A stretch of 64,000 bases of DNA, from positions 1 to 64,000 of the forward strand of contig NZ_JANCLX010000022.1 in NCBI RefSeq assembly GCF_024295805.1. Reading direction: 5' to 3'. The position numbers and the translations under genes were made by a program. The notes under the pieces are model-generated. The model made no database searches and was not told the origin of the DNA. It saw only the letters and a list, made by a program, of their open reading frames with translations. Within the stretch, counting starts at the first letter, position 1. Every line of letters starts with the position of its first letter. Of the stretch, positions 16,694 to 25,498 are shown in pieces. This DNA comes from Streptomyces cucumeris. Its GTDB lineage: Bacteria > Actinomycetota > Actinomycetes > Streptomycetales > Streptomycetaceae.

Positions 16694-18925
16694 TCATACG
16701 CCGGCGGGCGGCCGGGTCCCGCCGGGGAGGGGCAGTTCGAACCACACCGACTTGCCGCGGCCACTGGGGCTGTTGCCCCACGCGGCGGCCAGGGCCTCCA
16801 CGATCACCAGACCGCGCCCGTGCTCGGAGCTGTCCTGCACGGAGTCCGAGACGGTGATCGGCGCGGGCATCGGCGGCCGGGGATCGGAATCCAGCACCTC
16901 CACCCGCAGCCGGTCGGAGTACTCGCGCAGCCGTACGTCCACCTCGCTGTCCGCGTGCATCAGGGCGTTGGTGACCACCTCGGTGGCGATCAGCTCCAGA
17001 TCCGCCGTGATCTCGTCCCAGCCCCTGCTGTGGGCGTAGTGGCGCAGGAACTCCCGGACGTTGCCCACCGAGCGGAGGTCGTGCCGCTGGACGAAGACCC
17101 GGCTGACGTGCTGGCGTGAACCGGGCAGCACCCCCGCGTAACGGGCCAGCAGCAGCGCCGCGTCGTCACCGCGCGCCCGATGGGCCTCGGTGCTCTCGAT
17201 GACGCGGGTGGCCAGGTCCTCCAGCCGCTCGTCCCCGGTGGCCGCCAGGGTCTCGCCGAGCACCTCACCGGCGTTGCCGAGGTCCACGGTCCGGGAGTGC
17301 ACCAGTCCGTCGGTGTACAGCGCCAGCAGGGTGCCGTCCGGCAGCGGTTGTTCCATCGACTGGTAGACGGTGTCGGGCGCGACCCCCAGCGGCAGCCCGA
17401 CCGACATCTCGGGCACCACCACGCCGTGGTCCGGATGGCACAGCAGCGGCGCCGGATGGCCCGCGCTGGAGATCTCGGCCGTGCCCACGTCCAGGTCGAG
17501 CCAGACGCAGCAGCAGGTGGCGAACAGCTCGGTGTCCAGCTCGGTGAGGATCCGGTTGGTGCGCTCCAGCAGGGCCGCGGGACGGTGGCCCTCGGCCGCG
17601 TACGCGCGCACCGCGCTGCGCAACTGGCCCATGCACGCCGCCGCGTTGGGGTTGTGACCCTCGACGTCCCCCATGACCAGCCCCACGTTGCCGTCGGGGA
17701 GGGTCAGCACGTCGTACCAGTCGCCGCCCACCGCGGTGCCCGCGGTGGCCGTCACGTACCGGGTGGCGATGTCGAGGTCCTCGCGGTGGGGGAGCCGGGC
17801 GGGCAGCAGCCCCTGTTGCAGTTCGCGGGCGAGCCGGTGCTCGTTCTCGAAGTGGACCGCGCGCTCCACGGCCTGGGCCACCAGATCCGCCATCGTGACC
17901 AGGGTCGACCGCTCCTCGGCCGAGAAGTGGCGGGGGCCGTCGAAGCCCAGTGCCAGGGTGCCCGCGCGCAGACCACCGCTGATCAGAGGGAGCAGGGCGC
18001 ACGCCCGGACGTCCTGGGAGGCACCGTCGAACCGGGCCGCCACCAGGGCCCGTTCGGACTCCAGGAACGTCGGGGCCGTCACGGACAGCGGGTTCATCCC
18101 GGGGGTGTCGTCATCGGGCGAGGGCGGCGGGGCTCCCGCCAGCGCGTGCGCGACGGTCCGCGGATAGCCGCTGTAGCCCAGCAGGGTGGCCTGACCGTCC
18201 TGTTCGACCGAGACGGCCATCCCACGGGCACCGAAGGGCTCCATGATCCGGGACGCCACGACATCCAGCACCTGCTGGCCGCGCACCGCGCGGTTGAGCC
18301 AGGACGCCAGCTTGTAGATCTGGTACAGGAAGGTGATGTTGGCGGACTCCGGCGCCCACTCCTGGCCCACCCGGTCCGGCAGGGCCTGGAGGAACTGGGG
18401 CATCGGCAGGGCGGTGCGCGGCGGGGAGGCGAACCCGGACTGCGCCAGCTCCCGCGCCAGATCATCGGCGATCTTCTCGCAGCGGTCCAGTTCATCGGGC
18501 TGCAGCGTCCGCGGCCCGAGCGGGGGAGCCCAGATGACGGTCAGCACCCCGTACCCGATGTCCGGGGACCGGATCGGGGTGGAGGCCACCGTGTACGGGA
18601 ACGGCATCGTGACGTCGAACCGGGACGGGGCCGCGCTGTCGAACTCGGTGAACGTGGACACGTACTGGCGGCCGGTGCGGTGAGCGGTGGCGGAGGCCAG
18701 GCGGGCGGTCACCGGCATCCGCTCGATGGTGGTGAAGATCGACAGAGGGCGGCCCACCACCACCGCCGAGGCCAGACTGCGCCCGTCGTCGACGGGGAGC
18801 ACCACGATCGCCGCGGTGGCCCTCAGCTCGCGGGCCGCCTGCTGGAGCGCCTGGGCGAACACCGATGTGACGCGACCGGTGTCGGACCCGGTCGCCTCTG
18901 GTCGGCTGTGGTGGCGCTCCTGCAT
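16694..18925 (-). CDS. GAF / SpoIIE-type PP2C phosphatase / HATPase signalling protein
   Basis: A 743-residue multidomain stress-signalling protein. An N-terminal GAF-like region (about 25-170) and a second GAF region (about 205-370) lead into a SpoIIE/RsbU phosphatase domain (about 385-605; VGGDWYDVLTLPDG, VMGDVEGHNPNAA and GDDAALLLARY). A C-terminal RsbW-like HATPase follows (about 630-740; ATEVVTNALMH, HGRGLVIVEALA). In Streptomyces such fusions dephosphorylate anti-anti-sigma factors and may also phosphorylate them, giving both switch activities in one chain. No cognate anti-sigma antagonist lies nearby. The acidic Mg-binding positions look intact. Confidence 0.85.
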   Translation of the reverse strand: MQERHHSRPEATGSDTGRVTSVFAQALQQAARELRATAAIVVLPVDDGRSLASAVVVGRPLSIFTTIERMPVTARLASATAHRTGRQYVSTFTEFDSAAPSRFDVTMPFPYTVASTPIRSPDIGYGVLTVIWAPPLGPRTLQPDELDRCEKIADDLARELAQSGFASPPRTALPMPQFLQALPDRVGQEWAPESANITFLYQIYKLASWLNRAVRGQQVLDVVASRIMEPFGARGMAVSVEQDGQATLLGYSGYPRTVAHALAGAPPPSPDDDTPGMNPLSVTAPTFLESERALVAARFDGASQDVRACALLPLISGGLRAGTLALGFDGPRHFSAEERSTLVTMADLVAQAVERAVHFENEHRLARELQQGLLPARLPHREDLDIATRYVTATAGTAVGGDWYDVLTLPDGNVGLVMGDVEGHNPNAAACMGQLRSAVRAYAAEGHRPAALLERTNRILTELDTELFATCCCVWLDLDVGTAEISSAGHPAPLLCHPDHGVVVPEMSVGLPLGVAPDTVYQSMEQPLPDGTLLALYTDGLVHSRTVDLGNAGEVLGETLAATGDERLEDLATRVIESTEAHRARGDDAALLLARYAGVLPGSRQHVSRVFVQRHDLRSVGNVREFLRHYAHSRGWDEITADLELIATEVVTNALMHADSEVDVRLREYSDRLRVEVLDSDPRPPMPAPITVSDSVQDSSEHGRGLVIVEALAAAWGNSPSGRGKSVWFELPLPGGTRPPAGV

Positions 18926-19009
18926 CGTGGCACTCGACGATTCCTGGCGGTCTCCCGGAACATTTGCCCGCTGTGGCGAATACTGTCCTCTTTACAGGTA
19001 TACAGCGGG

Positions 19010-19549
19010 TCACGCGCGGTCGCGGGGGTGGGACTCCCCGGTCCTCGTCCCCGGCTCCGCACCGCCCCGCGTCCCCGGCTCCCCGGCGCTCTCTCCCGCG
19101 GCCGAGGCGATGGCGCGCACGAGGGCCTGGTAGCCGGTGCAGCGGCAGAGATTGCCGCCGAGGCCGGCGCGGATCTCCTCCGGGGAGCCCGCCGCCCGGC
19201 GGCGCACCAGGTCGTACGCCGTGATCAGCATCCCCGGTGTGCAGAAACCGCACTGAAGGGCCCCTTCGCGGGAGAACGCGGCCCGCAGCCGGTCGGCGTC
19301 CGCCCCGGTCAGCCCCTCGACGGTGACCACCTCGGCCCCGTCGCAGGTCGCCGCCAGGGTCAGACAGCCCCGTACGGGCAGCCCGTCGACCAGTACGGTG
19401 CACGCCCCGCACACCCCCTCCTCGCAGCCGAGGTGGGTGCCGGTCAGTCCCAGGCGGTCGCGCAGCAGATCGGCGAGGCTGGTCCGCGCGGGAACGGTCA
19501 CGGTGTGCTCGGCACCGTTGACCCTCAGCCGCGGAGACACCTCGTTCAC
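19010..19549 (-). CDS. Molybdenum hydroxylase 2Fe-2S subunit
   Basis: A 179-residue small subunit of a xanthine-oxidase/CO-dehydrogenase-type enzyme. Both clusters are visible: the plant-ferredoxin type (CEEGVCGACTVLVDG with later C in RGCLTL) and the helical CGFCTPGM...CRCTGY type. It passes electrons from the Mo site to FAD. GTG 19549 overlaps the stop of the FAD gene (GTGA). A Gly/Glu/Thr-rich tail of about 25 residues is extra to the family. Last gene of the operon. Confidence 0.88.
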   Translation of the reverse strand: MNEVSPRLRVNGAEHTVTVPARTSLADLLRDRLGLTGTHLGCEEGVCGACTVLVDGLPVRGCLTLAATCDGAEVVTVEGLTGADADRLRAAFSREGALQCGFCTPGMLITAYDLVRRRAAGSPEEIRAGLGGNLCRCTGYQALVRAIASAAGESAGEPGTRGGAEPGTRTGESHPRDRA

Positions 19550-20445
19550 GGTGCACCCGCCCCCTCGCCGGCGGCCGCGCTGACCACCGGCGCGGCGCGG
19601 GCCAGCGCCCGGCACACCGTGGCCGCGTGGACGCGCAAGCCGTGGCGGGCCGCGTCGTCCGGCGCCGCGTCGACGGTGCCGAGGTCCTGGGCGACGCCGG
19701 GCAGGACCGCCGCCACATCCAGCCCCGCCGCGGACCGTCCGGTGAGCAGCAGCTCGGTGGCGGGCAGCCGGACGGGTGTCTCCCGCGCCGCGCCGAGCCA
19801 GAGCGCCACCTGCTCCAGCCTCCCGCGCGCGTCGGTGTCGAACAGGACCACCGCGAGCGAGGAGGCGTACGCACCTGCCGTACCGGCCGTCTTGTGCAGC
19901 CCCCACCAGCGTCCCTGCGGCAGGCTGCGCACCTCGACGGCCACGACGATCTCGTCGGTCGCCAGACCGCTGCGGAACGCGCCCCGCGGCAGCTCACGGG
20001 CGGGAAGCGAGCGGACACCCCGTGCTCCGCACACCTCCACGGTGGCGTCCAGCGCGGCGAACACCACGGGCCACTCGGCCGCCGGATCCGCGTACGCGAG
20101 GCTGCCGCCCAGGGTGCCGCGGGTGCGCACGGCCCGGTGGCCGATGCCCGCCGCGGCCCGGGCGAGCAGTCCGCCGCCCGCGTCGGGGACCAGTCCGTCC
20201 TCGACCATCCGATGGGTGGTGGCCGCCCCGTAGCGCACACCCCCGGCGACCCGCCGGGCGCCGCGCAGGGAGCCGATACCGGTGATGTCCACCAGGTGCA
20301 CCGGGGTGATCCGCCGGGCGTTCAGCTCCGGCATCAGGCTCTGTCCGCCGCCCAGCACCCGGGCGCCGTCGCCCAGACCGGCCAGCAGCGCCACCGCCTC
20401 GGACACCTCACACGGCCGGTGGTAGCCGAACTCCGCCGGTTTCAT
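19546..20445 (-). CDS. Molybdenum hydroxylase FAD-binding subunit
   Basis: A 299-residue medium subunit. The FAD motifs of the CoxM/xanthine dehydrogenase group are present: ARVLGGGQSLMPELNARR and RTRGTLGGSLAYADPAAEWP (the usual GGSxAHADPAAE). ATG 20445 overlaps the large-subunit stop by four bases (ATGA), so translation is coupled on both sides. The gene order large-medium-small differs from the medium-small-large order common in cox operons. Confidence 0.88.
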   Translation of the reverse strand: MKPAEFGYHRPCEVSEAVALLAGLGDGARVLGGGQSLMPELNARRITPVHLVDITGIGSLRGARRVAGGVRYGAATTHRMVEDGLVPDAGGGLLARAAAGIGHRAVRTRGTLGGSLAYADPAAEWPVVFAALDATVEVCGARGVRSLPARELPRGAFRSGLATDEIVVAVEVRSLPQGRWWGLHKTAGTAGAYASSLAVVLFDTDARGRLEQVALWLGAARETPVRLPATELLLTGRSAAGLDVAAVLPGVAQDLGTVDAAPDDAARHGLRVHAATVCRALARAAPVVSAAAGEGAGAP

Positions 20446-22874
20446 CGGGGTACCGCCCCGCCACCGGGAGCGTCCGTCCGCGCCCCGGCGACGGCCGGTG
20501 CGCGCGACGGTCCGGACGCCGCCGCCCGGTCGAGGGCGGCCCACACCCGGGCGGCCGTCATCGGGGTCCGGTCCATCCGCGCGCCGAACTCCCGCAGCGC
20601 GTCGGTGATCGCGTTGCCGATCGCGGCGGGGGGCGGGATGGCCCCGCTCTCGCCCACGCCCTTCATCCCGAGGACGGTGTGCGGCGACGGGGTGTGCAGC
20701 TGCTCGATCCGGATCCGGGGCACATCGGGCGCCCGGGGCACGCGATAGGCGCCGAGCGTGGTCACGGCGGGTAGGCCGCCGCTGTCGCGGGGGAGCTCCT
20801 CCATGAGCGCGGTGCCGATCCCCTGTACGGTGCCACCGATGGTCTGCCCCTCGACGACCAGCGGATTGACCACCGTGCCGCAGTCCTCCACGACGGCGTA
20901 GTCGAGCAGTTCCACCTCGCCGGTGTCCAGGTCCACCCGCACCACGGCGGCGTGCGTACCGTAGGTGAACGCACCGGTCTGCACCTCGGGGCGGTAGGTG
21001 AAGGTGACGTCGAGGCCGCCGTCGGCACCCGGGACGTGGTCGGGCGTCAGACAGAACTCCCGGGCCAGTGCCGTCAGGGTGCGACCGCCGCGGTCCCCCA
21101 CGATCGAGCCGCCCTCGAAGCGCAGCCGGTCCGGCGGTTCGTCCAGCAGCACCGCCGCGACGCTCCGGAGCCGCTGTGCCAGCAGGTTCGCGGCCCCGTA
21201 CGCCGCCCCGCCCGCCATCACCATCGTGCGCGAGGCGAAGGTGCCGTCCCCGCGCGGCAGGTACGCGGTGTCGCCCTGGCGCACCGCGACCCGCTCCGGT
21301 GCGATGTCCAGCACCTCGGCCACCACCTGCGCCAGGGTGGTCTCGTGCCCCTGGCCCTGGGACTGCACCCCGACGCCCAGCGTCAGACTGCCCGTGGCGT
21401 CCATGACCAGCCGGGCGCTCTCTACACCGAAGGTGACCGCGAGACCTCGGGAGGCCCACTCCAGACAGCCGTGTGCGGTCTGCTCGGTGAACGAGCCGTA
21501 CCCCACACCGATCCGGGTGCGTGAGCCGGGATCCGTGGCCCGCTGCCGCGCCCGCACCTCCTGGTGGCCGATGAGCCGGCTCACCCGGCGCACCGCCTCG
21601 GGGTAGTCGCCGCTGTCGTACACCTTGTGGGCGACCGACGTGTACGGCATGGACCGCGGTCCCACCATGGCGCGGGTCCGCATCACATACGGCTCGATCC
21701 CCAGCTCATGGGCCAGATCGTCGATCAGGCGCTCGATGCCGAAGCAGGCGGCCGGACGGGCCACCCCGCGGCACGGCCCCAGCGGGGTGGAGTGGGTGGC
21801 CACGCTGCGCGCGGTACAGCGGTAGTCGCGCACCCGGTACGGCCCGGGGATCATCGCCGAGGCCATCGAGGCGTCCATGGTGGCCGTCCACGGGTGCACC
21901 GAGTACGCCCCGGCGTCGACCACGATGTCGGCCTCGAGCGCGAGCAGTTCGCCGTCGGCCGCCGCGTGTCCGGTGAGCCGGTAGTGGTGGTCCCGGCCCT
22001 GGGTGGTGGCCACCATCGCCTCCGCGCGGTCCTCGACCCAGCGGACCGGGTGGTCCAGCCGGGTCGCCACGGCCGCGAGCGCGATCTCCTCCGGGTAGAC
22101 CGTGCACTTCGCCCCGAACCCGCCGCCGACGTCCGGCACGATGACCCGTACCCGGTTGCCCGGCAGGCCGAGCAGCTCGGCGATGGCGTCCCGGACCAGA
22201 TCCGGTGTCTGGGTGGACGTCCACACCACCAACTGGTCCTCCGCGCGGTCGTGGTGGGCGAGCACCCCCCGGGTCTCCAGCGGCAGCGGCGACTGACGGC
22301 CCACGGTGTACTCGCGGGTGAGCGAGACCGCCGCCCGCCGCGCCGCGGCGTCCACATCACCCGCTGTGACGGAGGTGGTGGCATAGATGTTGTCCGGCCA
22401 CTCCCGGTGTACCCGTGGAGCGCCCTCGGCCAGCGCGGCCCGATGGCCGACCACCGGGGGCAACTCCTCGATGTCCACGGTGATCCGCCGGGCGAGGTCC
22501 TCCGCCTCGGCCCGGGTGTCGCCGAGCGCCAGCGCGATCGGCTCACCGACGTAGCGCACGGTGTCCACGGCGAGGAGCGGCAGGGGAGCGGTCCGGAAAC
22601 CGGGCAGCGCGGCGGTGGCCACCAGCGGTCGCGCCAGCGGGGCCAGATCGGCGGCGGTCCACACATCGGTGCCGGACACCCCGTCCGGCGCGCGCACCGA
22701 GCGCAGCGCACCGTGCGGCACCGGGCTGCGCACCACCGCCACGTTCCGCGTCCCGGGGAGGGCCACATCGGCGAGGAAGCGCCCGTGTCCCGCGAGGTGG
22801 CGGGCATCCTCCCGCCGCGGGCGACCGGCACCCACGCCGCACCCGGTGTCCCGGTGGGGAGGCTTCGCCTTCAT
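20442..22874 (-). CDS. Molybdenum hydroxylase large subunit (CoxL/xanthine dehydrogenase family)
   Basis: An 810-residue molybdopterin-cytosine-dinucleotide-binding subunit. Motifs include VGGGFGAKC, GQGHETTLAQV and the C-terminal GMKGVGESGAIPPPAAIGNA that carries the catalytic glutamate. The active-site loop reads GPCRGVARPAACF rather than AYxCSFR (true CO dehydrogenase) or AYRGAGR (form II). A substrate other than CO, such as an N-heterocycle or aldehyde, is therefore more likely. ATG 22874 is chosen; the open frame extends upstream without a good site. First gene of a three-gene operon; no MoCo-insertion or XdhC chaperone gene follows. Confidence 0.87.
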   Translation of the reverse strand: MKAKPPHRDTGCGVGAGRPRREDARHLAGHGRFLADVALPGTRNVAVVRSPVPHGALRSVRAPDGVSGTDVWTAADLAPLARPLVATAALPGFRTAPLPLLAVDTVRYVGEPIALALGDTRAEAEDLARRITVDIEELPPVVGHRAALAEGAPRVHREWPDNIYATTSVTAGDVDAAARRAAVSLTREYTVGRQSPLPLETRGVLAHHDRAEDQLVVWTSTQTPDLVRDAIAELLGLPGNRVRVIVPDVGGGFGAKCTVYPEEIALAAVATRLDHPVRWVEDRAEAMVATTQGRDHHYRLTGHAAADGELLALEADIVVDAGAYSVHPWTATMDASMASAMIPGPYRVRDYRCTARSVATHSTPLGPCRGVARPAACFGIERLIDDLAHELGIEPYVMRTRAMVGPRSMPYTSVAHKVYDSGDYPEAVRRVSRLIGHQEVRARQRATDPGSRTRIGVGYGSFTEQTAHGCLEWASRGLAVTFGVESARLVMDATGSLTLGVGVQSQGQGHETTLAQVVAEVLDIAPERVAVRQGDTAYLPRGDGTFASRTMVMAGGAAYGAANLLAQRLRSVAAVLLDEPPDRLRFEGGSIVGDRGGRTLTALAREFCLTPDHVPGADGGLDVTFTYRPEVQTGAFTYGTHAAVVRVDLDTGEVELLDYAVVEDCGTVVNPLVVEGQTIGGTVQGIGTALMEELPRDSGGLPAVTTLGAYRVPRAPDVPRIRIEQLHTPSPHTVLGMKGVGESGAIPPPAAIGNAITDALREFGARMDRTPMTAARVWAALDRAAASGPSRAPAVAGARTDAPGGGAVPR

Positions 22875-23160
22875 CTCGTACCGCCTGCACCTCTGGAATC
22901 CCAGGCTATGACACTCCACGGCGCCGTGGCTTCCGGAGAAATAGTGTGCCAAGCGATGATGGCTCCGGGTGCGTAACGGACCACCGAGCGTGGCGCCGGG
23001 TGCGGGCAACGGCTCTTCAGGGCTGAAACCGGCTGCTTGAGACCAGCGGCGGACCTTCGCCCGCGGATACCGGCCCGTGCTGCGCCGGATGGCGTGAGAA
23101 CTCTCAACTCACCACTTCAATGAGACGCTTGAAGAGTTGTTTTTCCTGATGGGAGGGGCC

Positions 23161-24123
23161 ATGGCCATGGACATCGGTGATGTGGAGCGCTATCTGCGTG
23201 ACACCTTCGTGGGGATCAACGCCGTGGAGAACTCCGGGGACACGTTCGTCATGTACGACCCGGACGCCGACCTCCCGGCTCATCGCCAGTTCCCCTTCGT
23301 CACCCTCGTCACGGGCGACACCTACGACCAGGTGTCCGACCTGAACCGCACGGGCGCCTACCGGCTCAACATCGGGCTGCCGAAGGCCGCGTACACCGCG
23401 CGGTTCGGCGCCGCCCCCACCCGGCGTGCCGAGAACGGCGTCCTGGACACCGGATACGACTACGCGCGGCGGGATGCGCTCATGCCGCACCCGGTCTACG
23501 CGGCGCAGTACTGGATGTGCGTGGTGGAGCCGGGCGAGGCCACCTTCGAGGAGGTGAAACCGCTGCTGGCCGAGGCGCACGCGTTCGCCGCCCGCAAGTA
23601 CCGCAACGAGCGGGCCCGCTCGTTGCGGTCACTGGTGGAGGAACACTTCCGGGCCTTCGTGGGCGAGGCCCACGGGCAGGAGCTGGAGGCGGCGCGTCTG
23701 CTCGCCCAGGACCGCGCGTACGAGGACGGCCGGTCCCGGGAGGAGCGGCTGCGGTGGGCGGCGGTGTCGCTGGAGGCGAGCCGGCGGCAGGCGACCGGCG
23801 GGCCCTCGCACCGGGCGCGGTCCCGCACCCAGGAATTCCTGCTCCGGATGTGGGTCATCGAGCGTCTCGGCCCCGATGACCGTGGTGGCGACTGGAACCC
23901 CGAGACCCTGGCGGGCGACACCCTCGACGCGCTCGAGCTGGGTCCGGCCGAGGCCAGCGCGCTGGCCGCGCACGGAACGGACCTCGGGATCGAGCGGATG
24001 AGGGAGCTGCGCCGGCACAAGAACATGACGGCCCATCTGGAGGAGCTGATCGGCCATATGCGGCCGGGACCGGTCCGGGACCGGCTCCGCGCCTGGGCGG
24101 CGGTGCGCCCGCTGCTGCCCTGA
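23161..24123 (+). CDS. DUF6194 protein with extended C-terminal helical region
   Basis: A 320-residue protein. Residues 1-150 match the DUF6194 pattern (MDIGDVERYLRDTF, RQFPFVTLVTGDTYDQVSDL, RLNIGLPKAAY), a stand-alone family of about 150 residues that is close to MmcQ-type folds. Here about 170 further residues follow. They are charged, probably helical, and contain EEHFRAFVGEAHGQELEAAR and WVIERLGPDDRGGDWNP; their function is not recognised. GGGAGGGG precedes ATG 23161; in-frame upstream codons at 23137-23158 are less likely. Divergent from the molybdenum hydroxylase operon. Confidence 0.7.
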   Translation: MAMDIGDVERYLRDTFVGINAVENSGDTFVMYDPDADLPAHRQFPFVTLVTGDTYDQVSDLNRTGAYRLNIGLPKAAYTARFGAAPTRRAENGVLDTGYDYARRDALMPHPVYAAQYWMCVVEPGEATFEEVKPLLAEAHAFAARKYRNERARSLRSLVEEHFRAFVGEAHGQELEAARLLAQDRAYEDGRSREERLRWAAVSLEASRRQATGGPSHRARSRTQEFLLRMWVIERLGPDDRGGDWNPETLAGDTLDALELGPAEASALAAHGTDLGIERMRELRRHKNMTAHLEELIGHMRPGPVRDRLRAWAAVRPLLP

Positions 24124-24143
24124 TCCGCCCGGACCGGGGCAGC

Positions 24144-24374
24144 TCAGGTGGCGACGACGGCCGAATCGTCCTCCACCCGGGCTCCGGGCAGTTGATGGCG
24201 GGCCGCGATCAGTGCGGCGTCCACATCACGGGTGCCGGTGGAGACGCAGAGGGTGTAGGCGAGGTCGTCCATCCGCTGCCGTACATCGCTGCCGCCTTGT
24301 TCTGCGTGCAGCATCCGGAGGGTCTCGTACTGCCCGATGAGCCGGTGGAGCACGACGGGGTGGGCCATCAGCAC
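24144..24374 (-). CDS. DUF5133 domain protein
   Basis: A 76-residue protein that is essentially one DUF5133 domain. The family signature is clear: AHPVVLHRLIGQYETLRML, MDDLAYTLCVSTGTRDVDAAL and ARHQLPGA. In Streptomyces these small proteins are common and of unknown function, often near regulators or secondary-metabolism genes. The start GTG-CTG-ATG at 24374 is preferred because AGGAAGGA lies about nine bases upstream; ATG 24368 is the alternative. Confidence 0.8.
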   Translation of the reverse strand: MLMAHPVVLHRLIGQYETLRMLHAEQGGSDVRQRMDDLAYTLCVSTGTRDVDAALIAARHQLPGARVEDDSAVVAT

Positions 24375-24585
24375 GGAAGGGGTCCTTCCTGTCGACAGGG
24401 GTGGTGCGTTCGGTGCGGGGGCGGTGCGGGAGCCCGTGTGCCGGGCGCCGCCCTTCCTCGCCACGGCTCGCGTACCCCGGTGTGGAGCCGGTATGCCGGG
24501 CTGATCACCGAGCTGCTCATGACCGCGCCGGTTCCGGCCATCCGGCCTCGCCGCCCTTGACTGGTGATTATGCTCTGCACCATAG

Positions 24586-24599
24586 TTACTCACTGGTAG
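24586..24599. promoter_or_regulatory. Candidate TetR operator before crotonase gene
   Basis: TTACT-CACT-GGTAG matches the TTACC-N4-GGTA pattern that occurs twice upstream of the TetR gene at 27120. It lies 35 bp before the crotonase start, in promoter position. The shared motif suggests common control. Confidence 0.5.
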
Positions 24600-24634
24600 A
24601 TACGGGAACGCCACGAAGGGACAGGGGCCGGCTG

Positions 24635-25441
24635 ATGACGGAGCACGACGCGGACAACGCACCCGTGGTGACGGAGGAGTTGCGCGGCCATGTCCTGCTG
24701 ATAGGACTGAACCGCCCGGACAAGCGCAACGCGTGCAACCTGGAGATGCTCCAGGCCTTGGCCCGCGCCTACCAGCGGCTCGAGGACGACCCCGAGGCAT
24801 GGGTCGGTGTGCTGTTCGCCCACGGTGACCACTTCACCGCCGGACTGGACCTGGCGGACGTGGCGCCCCGGATCGCCGAAGGCGCCGAGTTCCTCACGGA
24901 GGGCGACGGGGTCGACCCGTGGGGACTGGTCGGCCGGGACCGCACCAAGCCGGTGGTCGCGGCCGTCCAGGGGCGCTGCCTCACCCTCGGGATCGAACTG
25001 CTGCTGGCGTCCGACATCCGTATCGCCGCCGCCGACACCCGCTTCTCCCAACTCGAGGTGCAGCGTGGCATCTACCCGTTCGGCGGGGCCACCATCCGCT
25101 TCCCCCAGGACGCCGGATGGGGCAACGCGATGCGCTGGCTGCTGACCGGGGACGAGTTCGACGCCGCGGAGGCACTGCGGATCGGACTGGTCCAGGAGGT
25201 CGTGGACCCCGGCACCCAGCGGGACCGCGCGGTGGAGCTGGCCGAGCACATCGCCCGCCGCGCCGCCCCGCTGGCCGTGCGAGCCACGCTGGCCTCGGCC
25301 CGCCGGGCCCGGGTCGAGGGCCATCGGCCCGCCGCCGAGCGGCTCACCCAGGGCGTGGCCGACCTGTTCCGCACCGAGGACGCCGCCGAGGGGGTCGCGT
25401 CCTTCCTGGAGCGCAGGCCGGCGGAGTTCCAGGGACGTTGA
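24635..25441 (+). CDS. Enoyl-CoA hydratase/isomerase (crotonase) family protein
   Basis: A 268-residue crotonase-fold enzyme acting on acyl-CoA thioesters. The oxyanion-hole segments are recognisable (FAHGDHFTAGLDL and VVAAVQGRCLTLGIELLLASDIRIA). A conserved EVQRGIYPFGG loop supplies one acidic residue. The second catalytic glutamate of true hydratases is not evident, so an isomerase, hydrolase or other crotonase reaction is possible. ATG 24635 is taken as the start; the frame is open upstream through antisense DUF5133 sequence. It lies beside an FAD oxidoreductase and a TetR gene with a shared operator motif. Confidence 0.82.
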   Translation: MTEHDADNAPVVTEELRGHVLLIGLNRPDKRNACNLEMLQALARAYQRLEDDPEAWVGVLFAHGDHFTAGLDLADVAPRIAEGAEFLTEGDGVDPWGLVGRDRTKPVVAAVQGRCLTLGIELLLASDIRIAAADTRFSQLEVQRGIYPFGGATIRFPQDAGWGNAMRWLLTGDEFDAAEALRIGLVQEVVDPGTQRDRAVELAEHIARRAAPLAVRATLASARRARVEGHRPAAERLTQGVADLFRTEDAAEGVASFLERRPAEFQGR

Positions 25442-25498
25442 CCGTGGGTGCCGCCGGGAGCCGTTCCCGGCGGCGCCTGTGGGTCCTGGCAAGGGCGG

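Noticed and set aside
17180..20233. Very long open frame on the plus strand (over 1000 codons)
   Set aside because: It runs antisense through the PP2C phosphatase and two molybdenum hydroxylase subunits, whose motifs are intact; the codon bias of those genes keeps the opposite frame open. Its translation is His/Gly/Gln-rich without domains.
20442..22874. Aerobic carbon monoxide dehydrogenase (coxMSL) call
   Set aside because: The large subunit lacks the AYxCSFR loop needed for CO oxidation, so only the broader family is assigned.
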